From positions 434,001-498,000 of the forward strand of contig CBDDBU010000028.1 of NCBI GenBank assembly GCA_965226045.1: a stretch of 64,000 bases of DNA, in the 5' to 3' direction. Made by a program: the position numbers and the translations under genes. Source of the stretch: CBDDBU01 sp965226045. Its GTDB lineage: Bacteria; Pseudomonadota; Alphaproteobacteria; VGEJ01. Of this stretch, positions 47,604 through 59,506 are shown in pieces (the first letter of the stretch is position 1; every line of letters begins with the position of its first letter). Below the pieces are notes generated by a model, which made no database searches, was not told the DNA's origin, and saw only the letters and a program-made list of their open reading frames with translations.

Positions 47604-48848
47604 GTGAGATCGTTGCAGCCGGTTCGCGGCACCCACGACATTCCGCCGCTCGATGTCCGTCGCCATCGCCATGTCGTCGAGGTCGCCCGATCGACCGCCG
47701 GGCGCTATGGATTCGAGGAGATCGCGACGCCGATCTTCGAGTTCAGCGAAGTGTTCAGGCGCACCCTGGGCGAGACCTCCGACATTGTCGCCAAGGAGAT
47801 GTACACGTTTCAGGATCGCGGCGGCGAGGAGGTGACCTTGCGTCCCGAGTACACCGCCGGCATCGCCCGCGCCTTCATCTCCGGCGGCATGGCCCAGGAC
47901 CTGCCGCTGAAGTTCTTCGCCTCCGGCCCCATGTTCCGCTACGAGCGGCCGCAGAAGGGGCGTTTGCGCCAGTTTCATCAGATCGATGTCGAAATCCTCG
48001 GCGTCGCGACGCCGCACGCCGACATCGAGGTGGTCGCGCTGGGCGCGCATATCCTGAGCGAGCTGGGCGTCGCCGACCGAGTCGAGCTTGAGATCAACAG
48101 CCTGGGCGACGCGGCGAGCCGGGCCGCCTACCGCGACGAGCTGGTGGCCTATCTGCGCGACCATGAGGGGTCATTGTCCGAAGACAGCCTCGCCCGTTTG
48201 ACGCGCAACCCTCTCCGCATTCTGGATTCGAAGGACGAGGGCGATCGTCGCGTCGTCGCCGGCGCGCCGCCGATGTCGGCGTCGCTCAACGAGGCGTCGG
48301 CCGCCTTCTACGCCGCCGTCCGCGACGGCCTGGACGCGCTCGACATTCAATACCGCCACAACGAGCGCTTGGTGCGCGGCCTTGACTACTACACCCACAC
48401 CGCCTTCGAGTTCGTCACCGACGCGCTCGGCGCCCAGGGCGCGGTCATCGCGGGGGGCCGCTACGATCGCTTGATCGAGACCATGGGCGGCCCACCGACG
48501 CCGGGCATCGGCTGGGCCGGGGGCATCGAACGGCTGGCCATGCTGGCCGACACCGCGCCGCCAGCGCCGCGCCCGATCGCGGTCGTTCCGGTCAGCGCCG
48601 ACGAAGAGGCCGCCGCGTCCAAGCTCGCCCACGATCTCCGCCATGCCGGGTTCACCATCGAGTTCGGCTACCGTGGCAACCTCTCGCGGCGCTTGAAGCG
48701 GGCCAACAAGCGGGAAGCCCGCGTCGCGCTCCTGATCGGCGGTGACGAGCTCGCGCGTGCGGTGGTGACGCTACGCGACCTCGACAGCGGCGATCAGTCC
48801 GAGGTCGCCCTGGCCGCGTTGCCCGAACGCCTGGCGCTCTACCGATGA
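47604..48848 (+). CDS. hisS: Histidine-tRNA ligase
   Basis: The 414-aa class II synthetase starts with a GTG giving MRSLQPVRGTHDIPP. Motif 1 is around IATPIFEFSEVFRRTLGETS, motif 2 contains FRYERPQKGRLRQFHQ, and histidine-specific LVRGLDYYTHTAFE and motif 3 (GIGWAGGIERL) are present. The C-terminal anticodon domain begins at about 320. Its stop overlaps the prfA start as ATGA. Confidence 0.95.
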   Translation: MRSLQPVRGTHDIPPLDVRRHRHVVEVARSTAGRYGFEEIATPIFEFSEVFRRTLGETSDIVAKEMYTFQDRGGEEVTLRPEYTAGIARAFISGGMAQDLPLKFFASGPMFRYERPQKGRLRQFHQIDVEILGVATPHADIEVVALGAHILSELGVADRVELEINSLGDAASRAAYRDELVAYLRDHEGSLSEDSLARLTRNPLRILDSKDEGDRRVVAGAPPMSASLNEASAAFYAAVRDGLDALDIQYRHNERLVRGLDYYTHTAFEFVTDALGAQGAVIAGGRYDRLIETMGGPPTPGIGWAGGIERLAMLADTAPPAPRPIAVVPVSADEEAAASKLAHDLRHAGFTIEFGYRGNLSRRLKRANKREARVALLIGGDELARAVVTLRDLDSGDQSEVALAALPERLALYR

Positions 48849-49939
48849 CGGCGGTGCCCCAGGCGCGGCTGGACGCGCTGGTCGCGCATTTCAAAACGCT
48901 GGAGGGCGCCCTGGCCGACGGCGGTGCGTTCGACCGCGAGGAGTTCGCCCGTTTGGCCAAGGAGCACGCCGATCTCGCGCCGGTGGTCGAGGCGGCGCGT
49001 CAATTCGAGCGTGTCCGCGACGAAGTCGCCGAGTTGACGGTGATGGCCGACGACGTTTCCGCCGACCAGGAAATGCGCGCGCTCGCGCGTGAGGAGATGG
49101 AGGTCTTGCGCGACCGTCTGCCGGAACTCGAACATAAGCTGGGGACGTTGCTGCTGCCGCCCGACGAAGCCGACGCCAAGAACGTGATCGTCGAGATCCG
49201 CGCCGGCACCGGCGGCGACGAGGCGGCGCTGTTCGCCGCCGATCTGTGCCGGATGTATCAACGCTATGCCGAATATCAGGGGTGGAAATTCGCGCTCCTC
49301 AATCTCAGCGAGACCGGCATGGGCGGCTTCAAGGAAGCCATCTGTGAGATCAGCGGCAAGGGCGCGTTCGCGCGCCTCAAGTTCGAATCCGGCGTCCACC
49401 GAGTGCAGCGGGTTCCCATCACCGAATCGAGCGGCCGCATTCATACCTCGGCGGCGACCGTCGCCGTCCTGCCCGAGGCCGAGGACGTCGATATCGAAAT
49501 CGACGAAAAAGACCTGCGCATCGACGTGTTTCGGGCCAGCGGGCCGGGCGGGCAGTCGGTCAACACGACCGACAGCGCGGTACGCATCACCCACCTGCCG
49601 ACCGGGGTCATCGTCCAGCAACAGGACGAGAAATCGCAGCACAAGAATCGCGCCAAGGCCATGAAAGTCCTGCGGGCGCGGCTGTACGATCGGATGCGGC
49701 GCGAGAGCGAGGCCGAACGGGCGGCGACGCGGCGCACCCAGGTGGGAACCGGCGACCGGTCCGAGCGGATTCGCACCTACAACTTTCCCCAGGGCCGGGT
49801 TTCCGATCACCGCATCAATTTGACCCTCCACAAACTCGACCAAGTTCTCGCCGGCGAGGCGCTGAACGAGATCGTCGACGCGCTTGTCGCCGACGAGCAA
49901 GCAAGCCGCTTGGCCGAACTGGAGACCGGACATGTCTGA
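48845..49939 (+). CDS. prfA: Peptide chain release factor 1
   Basis: The 364-aa factor recognises UAA and UAG. The stop-codon reading loop has PIT at 191-193, in place of the usual P-A/V-T. The catalytic GGQ is at 235-237 in ASGPGGQSVNTTDSAVR, next to the QQDEKSQHKNRAKAM segment. The Gln is methylated by PrmC, encoded two genes downstream. It overlaps hisS by 4 bp and the dehydratase gene by 8 bp. Confidence 0.95.
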   Translation: MTAVPQARLDALVAHFKTLEGALADGGAFDREEFARLAKEHADLAPVVEAARQFERVRDEVAELTVMADDVSADQEMRALAREEMEVLRDRLPELEHKLGTLLLPPDEADAKNVIVEIRAGTGGDEAALFAADLCRMYQRYAEYQGWKFALLNLSETGMGGFKEAICEISGKGAFARLKFESGVHRVQRVPITESSGRIHTSAATVAVLPEAEDVDIEIDEKDLRIDVFRASGPGGQSVNTTDSAVRITHLPTGVIVQQQDEKSQHKNRAKAMKVLRARLYDRMRRESEAERAATRRTQVGTGDRSERIRTYNFPQGRVSDHRINLTLHKLDQVLAGEALNEIVDALVADEQASRLAELETGHV

Positions 49940-50996
49940 GTCGCCACCGCCTGAGGCCAAGGCGCCCCCTGAGGCTGGCACCCGCCTATGGCCGGTCGAG
50001 GTGACGTTGCCCTCGCTTGACGGTATCCGCGACGCCGCGCGCCGCATACGCGCCGACCACACGGTCACGCCGCTGGTTCGCTCAGAGCTGCTGTCGAGCG
50101 CTTTCGAGGCGGATATCTGGCTCAAGAACGAAACCGTAAGTCCGGTGGCCTCGTTCAAGCTCCGTGGCGCGCTTACCGCTCTGTTGCGCGCGCGCGAGCG
50201 GGGTCCGGTGGCCGGCGCGGTCAGCTCCTCGACCGGCAACCACGGTCAAGGCGTGGCCTATGCCGCGCGACTCCTCGACCTGCCGTGCACCGTTTTTCTG
50301 CCGGACAACGCCAATCCGGTGAAGCGCGCGATGATCGCCGCGCTCGGCGCCGCCGTGCACGAGGTCGGCCACGATATCGATGCGGCCAAGGCCCAAGCGC
50401 TCGCCTTCTGCGAGGCCCAGGGCCACGTCTTCGTCGACGATGGCGAGAACGTCGATGTCATCGAGGGCGCGGGCACCGTCGGCCTCGAGGTCGCCGAGGC
50501 GCTCGCGGACATCGACCGGCTGATCGTGCCGATGGGCGCGGCGACATTCGTGGCCGGCTGCGGCGCGGCCATGCGCGAGCTTCAGCCCAAGGCCAAGGTT
50601 ATCGCGGTGCAGGCCAAGGGCTCGGCCGCCCTCCACGACAGCTTTCATGCCGGTCGCCCGATCGCCCGCGACATCGACACGATCGCCGAAGGTCTGACCA
50701 CGCGGATTCCGCCAACCCATGCGCTCACCGCGATGCTCGCGTTCGTCGACGATTCGTGGCTCACCGACGATGGGGCCATGCTGTCGGCCATTCGCACCCT
50801 GGCCGAGTGCGCCCACGTCCTGGTCGAGCCGGCGGGCGCGGCGACGATGGCGGCGGCCTGGTCCCGTCGCGCCGAGCTGGTGGGCCGACGGGTGGTGCTC
50901 GTGCTATCGGGCGCCAATATCGCGCCTGAGCATCTCCGCGCGGCGGTCAACGCGGAGCCGACCTTCTCCCTCAAAACGGCGAGCCGGCGCGGATGA
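49932..50996 (+). CDS. PLP-dependent threonine/serine dehydratase-like protein
   Basis: The 354-aa fold-type II enzyme carries the pyridoxal lysine in SPVASFKLRGALTALL, the substrate loop SSSTGNHGQGVAYAARL, and a glycine-rich phosphate site near LIVPMGAATFVAGCG. The family includes threonine dehydratase and serine racemase; without a regulatory ACT domain it is the short catabolic or racemase type. Overlaps of 8 bp with prfA and 4 bp with prmC show that it is a true operon member. Confidence 0.88.
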   Translation: MSESPPPEAKAPPEAGTRLWPVEVTLPSLDGIRDAARRIRADHTVTPLVRSELLSSAFEADIWLKNETVSPVASFKLRGALTALLRARERGPVAGAVSSSTGNHGQGVAYAARLLDLPCTVFLPDNANPVKRAMIAALGAAVHEVGHDIDAAKAQALAFCEAQGHVFVDDGENVDVIEGAGTVGLEVAEALADIDRLIVPMGAATFVAGCGAAMRELQPKAKVIAVQAKGSAALHDSFHAGRPIARDIDTIAEGLTTRIPPTHALTAMLAFVDDSWLTDDGAMLSAIRTLAECAHVLVEPAGAATMAAAWSRRAELVGRRVVLVLSGANIAPEHLRAAVNAEPTFSLKTASRRG

Positions 50997-51931
50997 ACGC
51001 CGCGCTCCCCGCGCCCATCACCGGTGCGCCCATCGCCGCCGCGCGTGGCACGCCTATTACCATCGCCGTCGCACTCGACCGGGCAGCCGCACGGCTGCGG
51101 GCAGCCGGCATCGAGGGCCCACGGCGCGATGCGCGAGTCCTGCTGGGCGAGAGCCTGGGGATCGGTCGCGAAACGATCGTTGGCCGTCCCGAACAGCCGG
51201 TTCCGCCGGATCGCCTGGTCCGCTTTAACGCCGCGCTCGCGCGCCGCTGTCGCCACGAGCCCGTCTCGCGCATCATCGGGCGGCGCGAGTTCCAAAGCTT
51301 GTCCTTGAGGATCGACCCGGCGGTCCTAGATCCGCGGCCTGATAGCGAAACGGTCGTCGACACCGCGCTTGAGCTGATCGGCGCGCGCGGCCAGGCGGCG
51401 CTCCGCGTTCTCGATCTCGGCACCGGCTCCGGCTGCCTCATGCTCGCCCTGTTGTCGGCGCTGCCGAACGCCACGGGGGTGGCCACCGATGTGAGCCCGG
51501 CCGCGCTTCTGACCGCGCGCGAGAACGCCCGAGCCCTTGGCCTCGCGGCGCGCTGCCGGTTCGTTGCCGCGCACTGGGCCGCCGGTCTCGGCGGTCGTTT
51601 CGACATCGTGATCGCCAACCCACCATATGTGCGGCGCGGCGACATAGCGCGGCTCGCGCGCGAGGTCGTCGATTACGAGCCGCGCGTGGCCCTCGATGGT
51701 GGCGGCGATGGTCTTGCCGCCTATCGCGCGCTGGCGCCGACGCTGGCGGACCTGCTCGCCCAGAACGGACTCGTGCTCCTGGAGATTGGCGCCGAGCAAA
51801 CCGCTCCGGTGAGCGATCTTCTGCACGCGAATCGGCTTGCCGTGACCACGATTCGCCAGGACCTCGGTGGGTATGACCGGTGCATCGTCGCCAAAGCCGC
51901 GACCGACCGCGAAAAAAAGGGGTTGGAATGA
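50993..51931 (+). CDS. prmC: Release factor glutamine N5-methyltransferase PrmC
   Basis: The 312-aa enzyme methylates the GGQ glutamine of release factors. The N-terminal helical substrate domain ends near RIIGRREFQSLSLRID. The SAM motif reads VLDLGTGSGCLMLALLSALP, and the diagnostic NPPYV is in IVIANPPYVRRGDI. The N-terminal segment before LDRAAARLRAAGIEGP is longer and alanine-rich. The overlap with the preceding gene suggests coupled translation. Confidence 0.95.
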   Translation: MNAALPAPITGAPIAAARGTPITIAVALDRAAARLRAAGIEGPRRDARVLLGESLGIGRETIVGRPEQPVPPDRLVRFNAALARRCRHEPVSRIIGRREFQSLSLRIDPAVLDPRPDSETVVDTALELIGARGQAALRVLDLGTGSGCLMLALLSALPNATGVATDVSPAALLTARENARALGLAARCRFVAAHWAAGLGGRFDIVIANPPYVRRGDIARLAREVVDYEPRVALDGGGDGLAAYRALAPTLADLLAQNGLVLLEIGAEQTAPVSDLLHANRLAVTTIRQDLGGYDRCIVAKAATDREKKGLE

Positions 51932-52102
51932 GGCAGCGGGCGGACTACGTTCTGTGCGGGGTTAGGCCGCGCCGCTGGCGTAAGGTGCGCGTGGGCCAGG
52001 TCTCCTCCGCCATCGCCGCCGTATCCAAGCCTGTCTCCCGCGGCGTGAGGCATGAACAGACGGAATCCAGAACGGGGCATAGTGACCGACGTGGATAGAC
52101 CA

Positions 52103-52576
52103 ATGAAACAGGGTCAGAACAACAGACGGCAGCGCTCGGGGCGTGGCAGCGGTGGTGGTGGAGGCGCTGGAGGCCGTAGGCCGTATAACGCCGGTCACAG
52201 CAACCGCAGTCTCGAAAGTTCCGGTCCGCACATCAAATTGCGTGGCTCCGCCAATCAAATTTGGGACAAATATCTTGCCCTTGCTCGCGACGCCAGCAGC
52301 TCGGGCGATCGGATCGCGGCGGAGAATTACTATCAGCACGCCGAGCACTACTATCGGCTCATGACGGCCGACACGCAGAACAGCAACAAGCCCGAACAAG
52401 GGTCGAGCGATCCACTGGTCGTCGCGACGCCGGGTGAGAGTGGCAACGGCGCGCGCCCGCGGGAGGGCGCTAACGGCGCACCGGCGCCGGACCGCGGCAA
52501 TGACACGCCGCTAGAGGCCACCGAGCCACGACCCGTGGAAAGCGACCGCGAGGACGGGGAGACCCCACCCTCCTAA
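52103..52576 (+). CDS. DUF4167 family protein
   Basis: The 157-aa protein starts MKQGQNNRRQRSGRG, then a glycine-rich stretch, and the conserved core SNRSLESSGPHIKLRGSANQ, IWDKYLALARDASSSGDRIA and AENYYQHAEHYYRLM. The C-terminus is disordered and acidic. The family is widespread in alphaproteobacteria next to prmC and clpB. RNA binding has been suspected from its basic glycine-rich end, but the function is unproven. Two upstream ATGs in frame are less likely starts. Confidence 0.9.
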   Translation: MKQGQNNRRQRSGRGSGGGGGAGGRRPYNAGHSNRSLESSGPHIKLRGSANQIWDKYLALARDASSSGDRIAAENYYQHAEHYYRLMTADTQNSNKPEQGSSDPLVVATPGESGNGARPREGANGAPAPDRGNDTPLEATEPRPVESDREDGETPPS

Positions 52577-52645
52577 ACGCGTCGGGCGCGCATCCCCCCC
52601 CTACCGTTCGGGCCCCACTGTTTCTGGCCCGCTGTTTTTGGCGTT

Positions 52646-52665
52646 GTGTTGCCGACCGGCAACAC
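52646..52665. promoter_or_regulatory. Perfect 8-bp inverted repeat upstream of clpB
   Basis: GTGTTGCC and its complement GGCAACAC are separated by GACC, 125 bp before the clpB ATG, and are followed directly by tatatg. It could be a regulator site, a small terminator of the DUF4167 gene, or part of the clpB promoter. The sequence does not match CIRCE. Confidence 0.45.
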
Positions 52666-52789
52666 TATATGCCTCAGTGTCGTCGCGCCCCGGTGTGAAG
52701 GCCGGATCGGGCCAGACACGTCTGGGCTGGGCATGCCATCGTGACGGGTGCCCCAGACGACGGGCCAGCCTGTTGAAAGGGGGCAAGCG

Positions 52790-55381
<2,592 letters not shown>

Positions 55382-55417
55382 GTTCCATCCCCACCCTGAG
55401 ATCCGTCCCCACCCCGC

Positions 55418-56857
55418 CTATCCCCAGATGGCGGGGTGGCGGTCGGCCCACGGGCGCGCTGCCTCCAGTTGCGCGGCCAGCCGGAACAGCATCGCCTCGT
55501 CGCCGAAGCGGGCGGCGAAGTGCAGGCCGATGGGCAGGTTCTCGTCGTTGTGGACGAGCGGCAGCGAGATCGCTGGCTGCCCGGTGACGTTGCCCAGCGG
55601 GGTGAACGGCGCGAAGCCGAAGACGTTTTCGATGTGCTCGGCGAGGTTGGGGTTGTGCGGCGCCAGCATGCCGCCCACCGGAATCGGCGGCGAGGCCAAC
55701 GACGGCGAGAGCAATATGTCGTAGTTCTCCTGGAACGTGGCGACGACCCGACCGATCTTGTGCATCCGGTTGACCGCCTGAATGAGGTCGATGGCCGACA
55801 GGGTCTGGCCGTACTCGATACAGGCGCGGCTCGATATTTCCACGTCCTCGATACGTGACGGACGCCCGGTCAACTCCTCGTAGTCGATCATGCCGGCGGC
55901 GTTGAGCGCCGATGCGAGCAGCATGAACAGCTCGTTGCCGGCCTTGCGGTCCTCCGGCTCGAAGTGGGGCCACGCCTCCTCGACATGGTGGCCGAGATCC
56001 TCGAGCAGTTTAGCGGTCTCCTCGACCGCCGCGACGCAGTCCGGGTGTACCGGCGCGCCGGAGGTCGCCGAGGTGGTGAAGGCCACGCGCAGCTTGCCCG
56101 GATCGGCGTCAACCTCCTCGGTATAGGGCCGCGCCTTCGCCGGGGACGCATAGGGGGCGCCAATCTCGGTACCGGCGGTGGCATCGAGGACGGTGGCGCT
56201 GTCGCGAACGCTGCGCGTCACCACATGCTCGACAGCGAGGCCGAACCCGACATCGCCGAGATCGGGCCCCCACGGATTGCGCATACGGGTTGGTTTAAGG
56301 CCGACCAGGCCGCAGGCGGCGGCTGGGATGCGGATCGAACCGCCGCCGTCGTTGGCGTGGGCGATCGGGACGATGCCGGCGGCCACGGCCGCAGCCGAGC
56401 CGCCGCTCGACCCCCCGGTCGTGCGCTCGGTGTTCCAGGGGTTGCGGCTAGGGCCGAACAGATCGGGCTCGGTGCTGGAATCGAAGCCGAACTCCGGGGT
56501 GTTGGTCTTGCCGCAGATGATCAGCCCGGCGCGCTTGAAGCGCACGGTCAGCTCCGTGTCGTGGTCGGGGACGTAGCCCTGCAGCACCTTGCTGCCGGCG
56601 TTGTAGGGAGCGCCGGCGCAGAACGCGCCGATGTCCTTGAGCAGGAACGGCACGCCCGTCAGCGGCCCTTCGGGCACGGTGGCGGCGGCCTCGCGCGCCA
56701 TGTCGTCGATCCGGTGGATGACGGCATTGAGCGCGCCGTTGTGCTTGTCAATGAGCCCAAGCGCGGTCTCGACCAGCTCGGCCGGGCTCACCTCTTTGCG
56801 CCGCACCAGATTGGCCAGACCCACGCCGTCGTGCTCGACATATTCCTTGAACGCCAT
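55418..56857 (-). CDS. Amidase-signature family hydrolase
   Basis: The 479-aa protein has the Ser-cisSer-Lys triad of amidase-signature enzymes: Lys in GVPFLLKDIGAFCAG and the two serines in RTTGGSSGGSAAAVAAG. Substrate could be an aryl or aliphatic amide; GatA is less likely because no gatB or gatC adjoins. A strong GGGAGG lies just upstream of two adjacent ATG codons (56860 and 56857). It is convergent with clpB over a gap of about 36 bp. Confidence 0.9.
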   Translation of the reverse strand: MAFKEYVEHDGVGLANLVRRKEVSPAELVETALGLIDKHNGALNAVIHRIDDMAREAAATVPEGPLTGVPFLLKDIGAFCAGAPYNAGSKVLQGYVPDHDTELTVRFKRAGLIICGKTNTPEFGFDSSTEPDLFGPSRNPWNTERTTGGSSGGSAAAVAAGIVPIAHANDGGGSIRIPAAACGLVGLKPTRMRNPWGPDLGDVGFGLAVEHVVTRSVRDSATVLDATAGTEIGAPYASPAKARPYTEEVDADPGKLRVAFTTSATSGAPVHPDCVAAVEETAKLLEDLGHHVEEAWPHFEPEDRKAGNELFMLLASALNAAGMIDYEELTGRPSRIEDVEISSRACIEYGQTLSAIDLIQAVNRMHKIGRVVATFQENYDILLSPSLASPPIPVGGMLAPHNPNLAEHIENVFGFAPFTPLGNVTGQPAISLPLVHNDENLPIGLHFAARFGDEAMLFRLAAQLEAARPWADRHPAIWG

Positions 56858-56979
56858 CATTTCCTCCCTGTCGGCCGTTGTCGGCCGCGAAGACCGCGTT
56901 GCGGCCACGGCTCGACGTTATCAGAAAATGTGGCGGTGGGAGGAGCCGCGCCATGACCGTCGGTCGGTCGGGGGCGCGG

Positions 56980-58401
56980 TCAGTCGCGGGCGGCGATGGT
57001 CGTGGCGATCGGCGTCTGGGCGATCCGCTCCTCGATGCCCGCGCGATAGGATTGGAAGGCCACCAGCTGTTGGCCGGCGAGCTTCATTCCGGTCGGCAGC
57101 TTGACACTCATGGGGTTGGTTTGCCGCCCGTCCCGGTGGACCTCGTAGTGCAAGTGCGGCCCGGTCGAACGGCCGGTCGAGCCGACGTAGCCGACGATGT
57201 CGCCCTGGCGCACCCGGCGGCCCTGCCTGATTCCCTTCCGGAACGCCCTCAGGTGAGCGTAGGCGGTCTTGTACTCCTGGTTGTGGCGGATGCGCACGTA
57301 CTTGCCGTAGGCGCCGTTGCGCCCGGCGACCTCGATCACGCCGTCGCCGGCGGCCATGATCGGCGTCCCGCTGGGCGCCGCGAAATCGACGCCGCGATGC
57401 ATCTTGGTGTAGCCGAGCACCGGATGCTTGCGCTTGCCGTAGCCCGACGACAGCCGCGCCCCGTCGACCGGTGTGCGCAGCAGGGCCTTGCGGACGCTCT
57501 GACCCTTCTCATCGAAGTAATCGATGGTGCCATCGTCGAGTTCGTAGCGGTAGAGCCGCAGTTCGGCGCCGCTCAGGGTCATCGCGGCCTGGACGATCTC
57601 GCCTTCCTTCACCGCCGCGCCGGCGCTGTTATAGAGCCGCTCGAAGAAAATCTCGAAGCCATCACCGGGCTGAATGTCGCGCTGAAAATCGACATCCCAG
57701 CTGTAGAGGCGAATGAGCCCCATGATGATGCCGACCGGCACGCCGCTTCGTTCGGCGGCGCCATAAAGGCTGCTGTCGATGGTGCCGCGCACCCGCTCGA
57801 AATCCCGCCGCAACGCCTTCTTGATCTCAAGCGGGAAGAAGCTGCCATCAGCGCTTCGACGCGCCACCACGTCATGCTCGACGCTGGCGTTGACGGCCAC
57901 GGCCAGCAGTCGCGGCGGGCCGTCCTCGCCATCGCCCCGCGTCAGGGTCAGCGTGATCTCCTGCCCGGGCATCAAACGGCGTGGATCATAGAACGTGCGC
58001 AGCGACGTGATGGCCTCGTGGGCTTCGCCGCGATCGGCGCCTGCCTTGACGAGCGTCGCCATCAGCGTGCCGCCGCGCGCGACCGCGACCGTCTTGATGA
58101 CCGTCGCGTCGGGTATCTCGTGGGGGCCGATCGTTTGCCAGGAGCGCGCCAACGCCCGGTCGGCGAGCGCCGGATCGCTCCCGGTCGGGATGGCGTGCGA
58201 GCGCGGCCCGGCGATCAGGATTGGCCCGAATGCGCTATAGGCGGCGCTGTCGATGAAACTCACCGCCACGACGGCGGCCACCGCCACGGCAGCTCCGGCG
58301 AGGACCAGCGTGCGGGCGGCGAACGGCCGCGCGATCGCCGCCGCGCTTGTTTCTGGGCGCTGCTGGCCGCGCCCGACCCTAGATCGATTGAAGCTGGACA
58401 A
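56980..58401 (-). CDS. M23 family peptidoglycan endopeptidase (LytM-type)
   Basis: The 473-aa protein has an N-terminal transmembrane or signal segment (about residues 30-48) and a middle domain of about 250 residues. The C-terminal lysostaphin-like domain contains HRGVDFAAPSGTPIMAAGDG and STGPHLHYEVHRDG, which hold zinc ligands. It cuts or regulates cutting of peptide cross-links in the cell wall. The next gene on the strand encodes a lytic transglycosylase-like protein; joint wall turnover is likely. Confidence 0.93.
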   Translation of the reverse strand: MSSFNRSRVGRGQQRPETSAAAIARPFAARTLVLAGAAVAVAAVVAVSFIDSAAYSAFGPILIAGPRSHAIPTGSDPALADRALARSWQTIGPHEIPDATVIKTVAVARGGTLMATLVKAGADRGEAHEAITSLRTFYDPRRLMPGQEITLTLTRGDGEDGPPRLLAVAVNASVEHDVVARRSADGSFFPLEIKKALRRDFERVRGTIDSSLYGAAERSGVPVGIIMGLIRLYSWDVDFQRDIQPGDGFEIFFERLYNSAGAAVKEGEIVQAAMTLSGAELRLYRYELDDGTIDYFDEKGQSVRKALLRTPVDGARLSSGYGKRKHPVLGYTKMHRGVDFAAPSGTPIMAAGDGVIEVAGRNGAYGKYVRIRHNQEYKTAYAHLRAFRKGIRQGRRVRQGDIVGYVGSTGRSTGPHLHYEVHRDGRQTNPMSVKLPTGMKLAGQQLVAFQSYRAGIEERIAQTPIATTIAARD

Positions 58402-58585
58402 TGAGACGCCGTCCCCCGAAATCGACGCGCGCCACCATGCGGGCGTGCGCCGAATCTGTCAATCTTTTTGACGCTATATCAATACCTTGAGGTCGTTCGG
58501 CCACTCGAGGTCAACCGACCGAGAGGGCAAGCAAACGGCTGAGCTGGCACAGTGGCAGGCCGGTCTCCTCCCTATCGGCGGCGCC

Positions 58586-59200
58586 CTAGCGCTGCGCCGC
58601 CTCATGCTGGGCCTGGCGCTGGGCCTTGCGTTCGTTGAAGGCGGCGATGACCTGTTGGCGTCGGATCGCGGCGGCGCGGCGGCGTTCGAGCCGCCACAGC
58701 TTGTACACCTTGATCCGATGCAACCGGCGCAGGAAATCCGCGCCGTAGGCGATGTTGTCCATCGGATCGAAGGCCGCATCGAGGCTCGCGAAGGCATCGG
58801 GATGATGGAACAGATTGATTTGCATGCAACCCACGTCGATGTTGTGGATGCCCTGCTCGCGCAGCTTGTGGACCTCGAGGATGGCCGCCTCCTTGGTGTC
58901 GAGATAGCGGCTCGCGCCGCCGGCCGTTACCGTCCACCGCCAGGCAAAACTTTCCCAGTGCTCGGCATTCCAACGCCCCGTTTCGGCGAGCGCCAGCGCC
59001 GCCAGCAGTTGCGGCGGAATATCGAAGCGCGCTTCCATCTCGGCCGCCGCCGTCTGGCAGACACTACGCTCGGCGTCCGCCGCTGGCGCGACCGCGGCGG
59101 ACGCCGGGCCGTATGACCCGCCCACCCACAGCGCCAAGCCCACAACCCAAATCACGGTGCGCGCGGCGGATGCCGGACCAGGAAGCCACTTCTCGCCCAT
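58586..59200 (-). CDS. Lytic transglycosylase (SLT-type), apparently shortened
   Basis: The 204-aa protein has a signal segment (VIWVVGLALWVGG) and the SLT core: ALALAETGRWNAEHWESFAW, then DVGCMQINLFHHPDAFASLD and PMDNIAYGADFLRRLH. The catalytic Glu is in LAETG. Full-length relatives have about 25 more residues after FLRRLH, covering the segment that ends in a YHS-type motif, before the VYxLW helix. Here RLH runs into RIKVYKLWR. The loss may reduce substrate binding. GAGGAG lies eight bases before the start at 59200. Confidence 0.8.
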   Translation of the reverse strand: MGEKWLPGPASAARTVIWVVGLALWVGGSYGPASAAVAPAADAERSVCQTAAAEMEARFDIPPQLLAALALAETGRWNAEHWESFAWRWTVTAGGASRYLDTKEAAILEVHKLREQGIHNIDVGCMQINLFHHPDAFASLDAAFDPMDNIAYGADFLRRLHRIKVYKLWRLERRRAAAIRRQQVIAAFNERKAQRQAQHEAAQR

Positions 59201-59441
59201 TGCACGGTCTCCTCGACGTCGCCTCTTCGCCATCGTGCCGCAAGGAGCGTGCCACAGACGCATGCCACGGACGCCGGGCCATGGACGCGGCTATGGGTAT
59301 TGGCCCTCGATTGGACTTCGGGCCGTTTCGGGCGCCGTCGGCGCGCCTTCGTATCATTTCACCGAAATCGGGCTTTATCGCTTTCGGCCATTGGCTATGG
59401 AGGGTTAGTTCGGGTCGGTCCTTCAAGTTGCCGACTAAGGT
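59201..59441. other. Non-coding stretch upstream of the transglycosylase
   Basis: No gene is supported. Short open frames here have no recognisable family, and the reading of 59264-59400 is ordinary GC-rich spacer. It joins the AT-rich element that precedes the candidate small RNA. Confidence 0.4.
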
Positions 59442-59472
59442 GGTGAAAAAAATCAATAAAAAAATATTGCGC

Positions 59473-59501
59473 TTGGCACGGCCGTAGAAGTGTGGCATAT
59501 C
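59473..59501 (+). promoter_or_regulatory. Predicted sigma-70 promoter of the candidate small RNA
   Basis: TTGGCA, exactly 17 bp, then CATATC. Just upstream, 59442-59469 is a run of A tracts resembling an UP element, unusual in this GC-rich window. Transcription would begin near 59507. Confidence 0.6.
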
Positions 59502-59506
59502 TAGTA

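Noticed and set aside
59471..59490. Sigma-54 promoter reading of ttggcacggccgtag
   Set aside because: The -24 element TGGCACG is present, but the -12 part reads TAGA where TTGC is needed, while sigma-70 spacing is exact.
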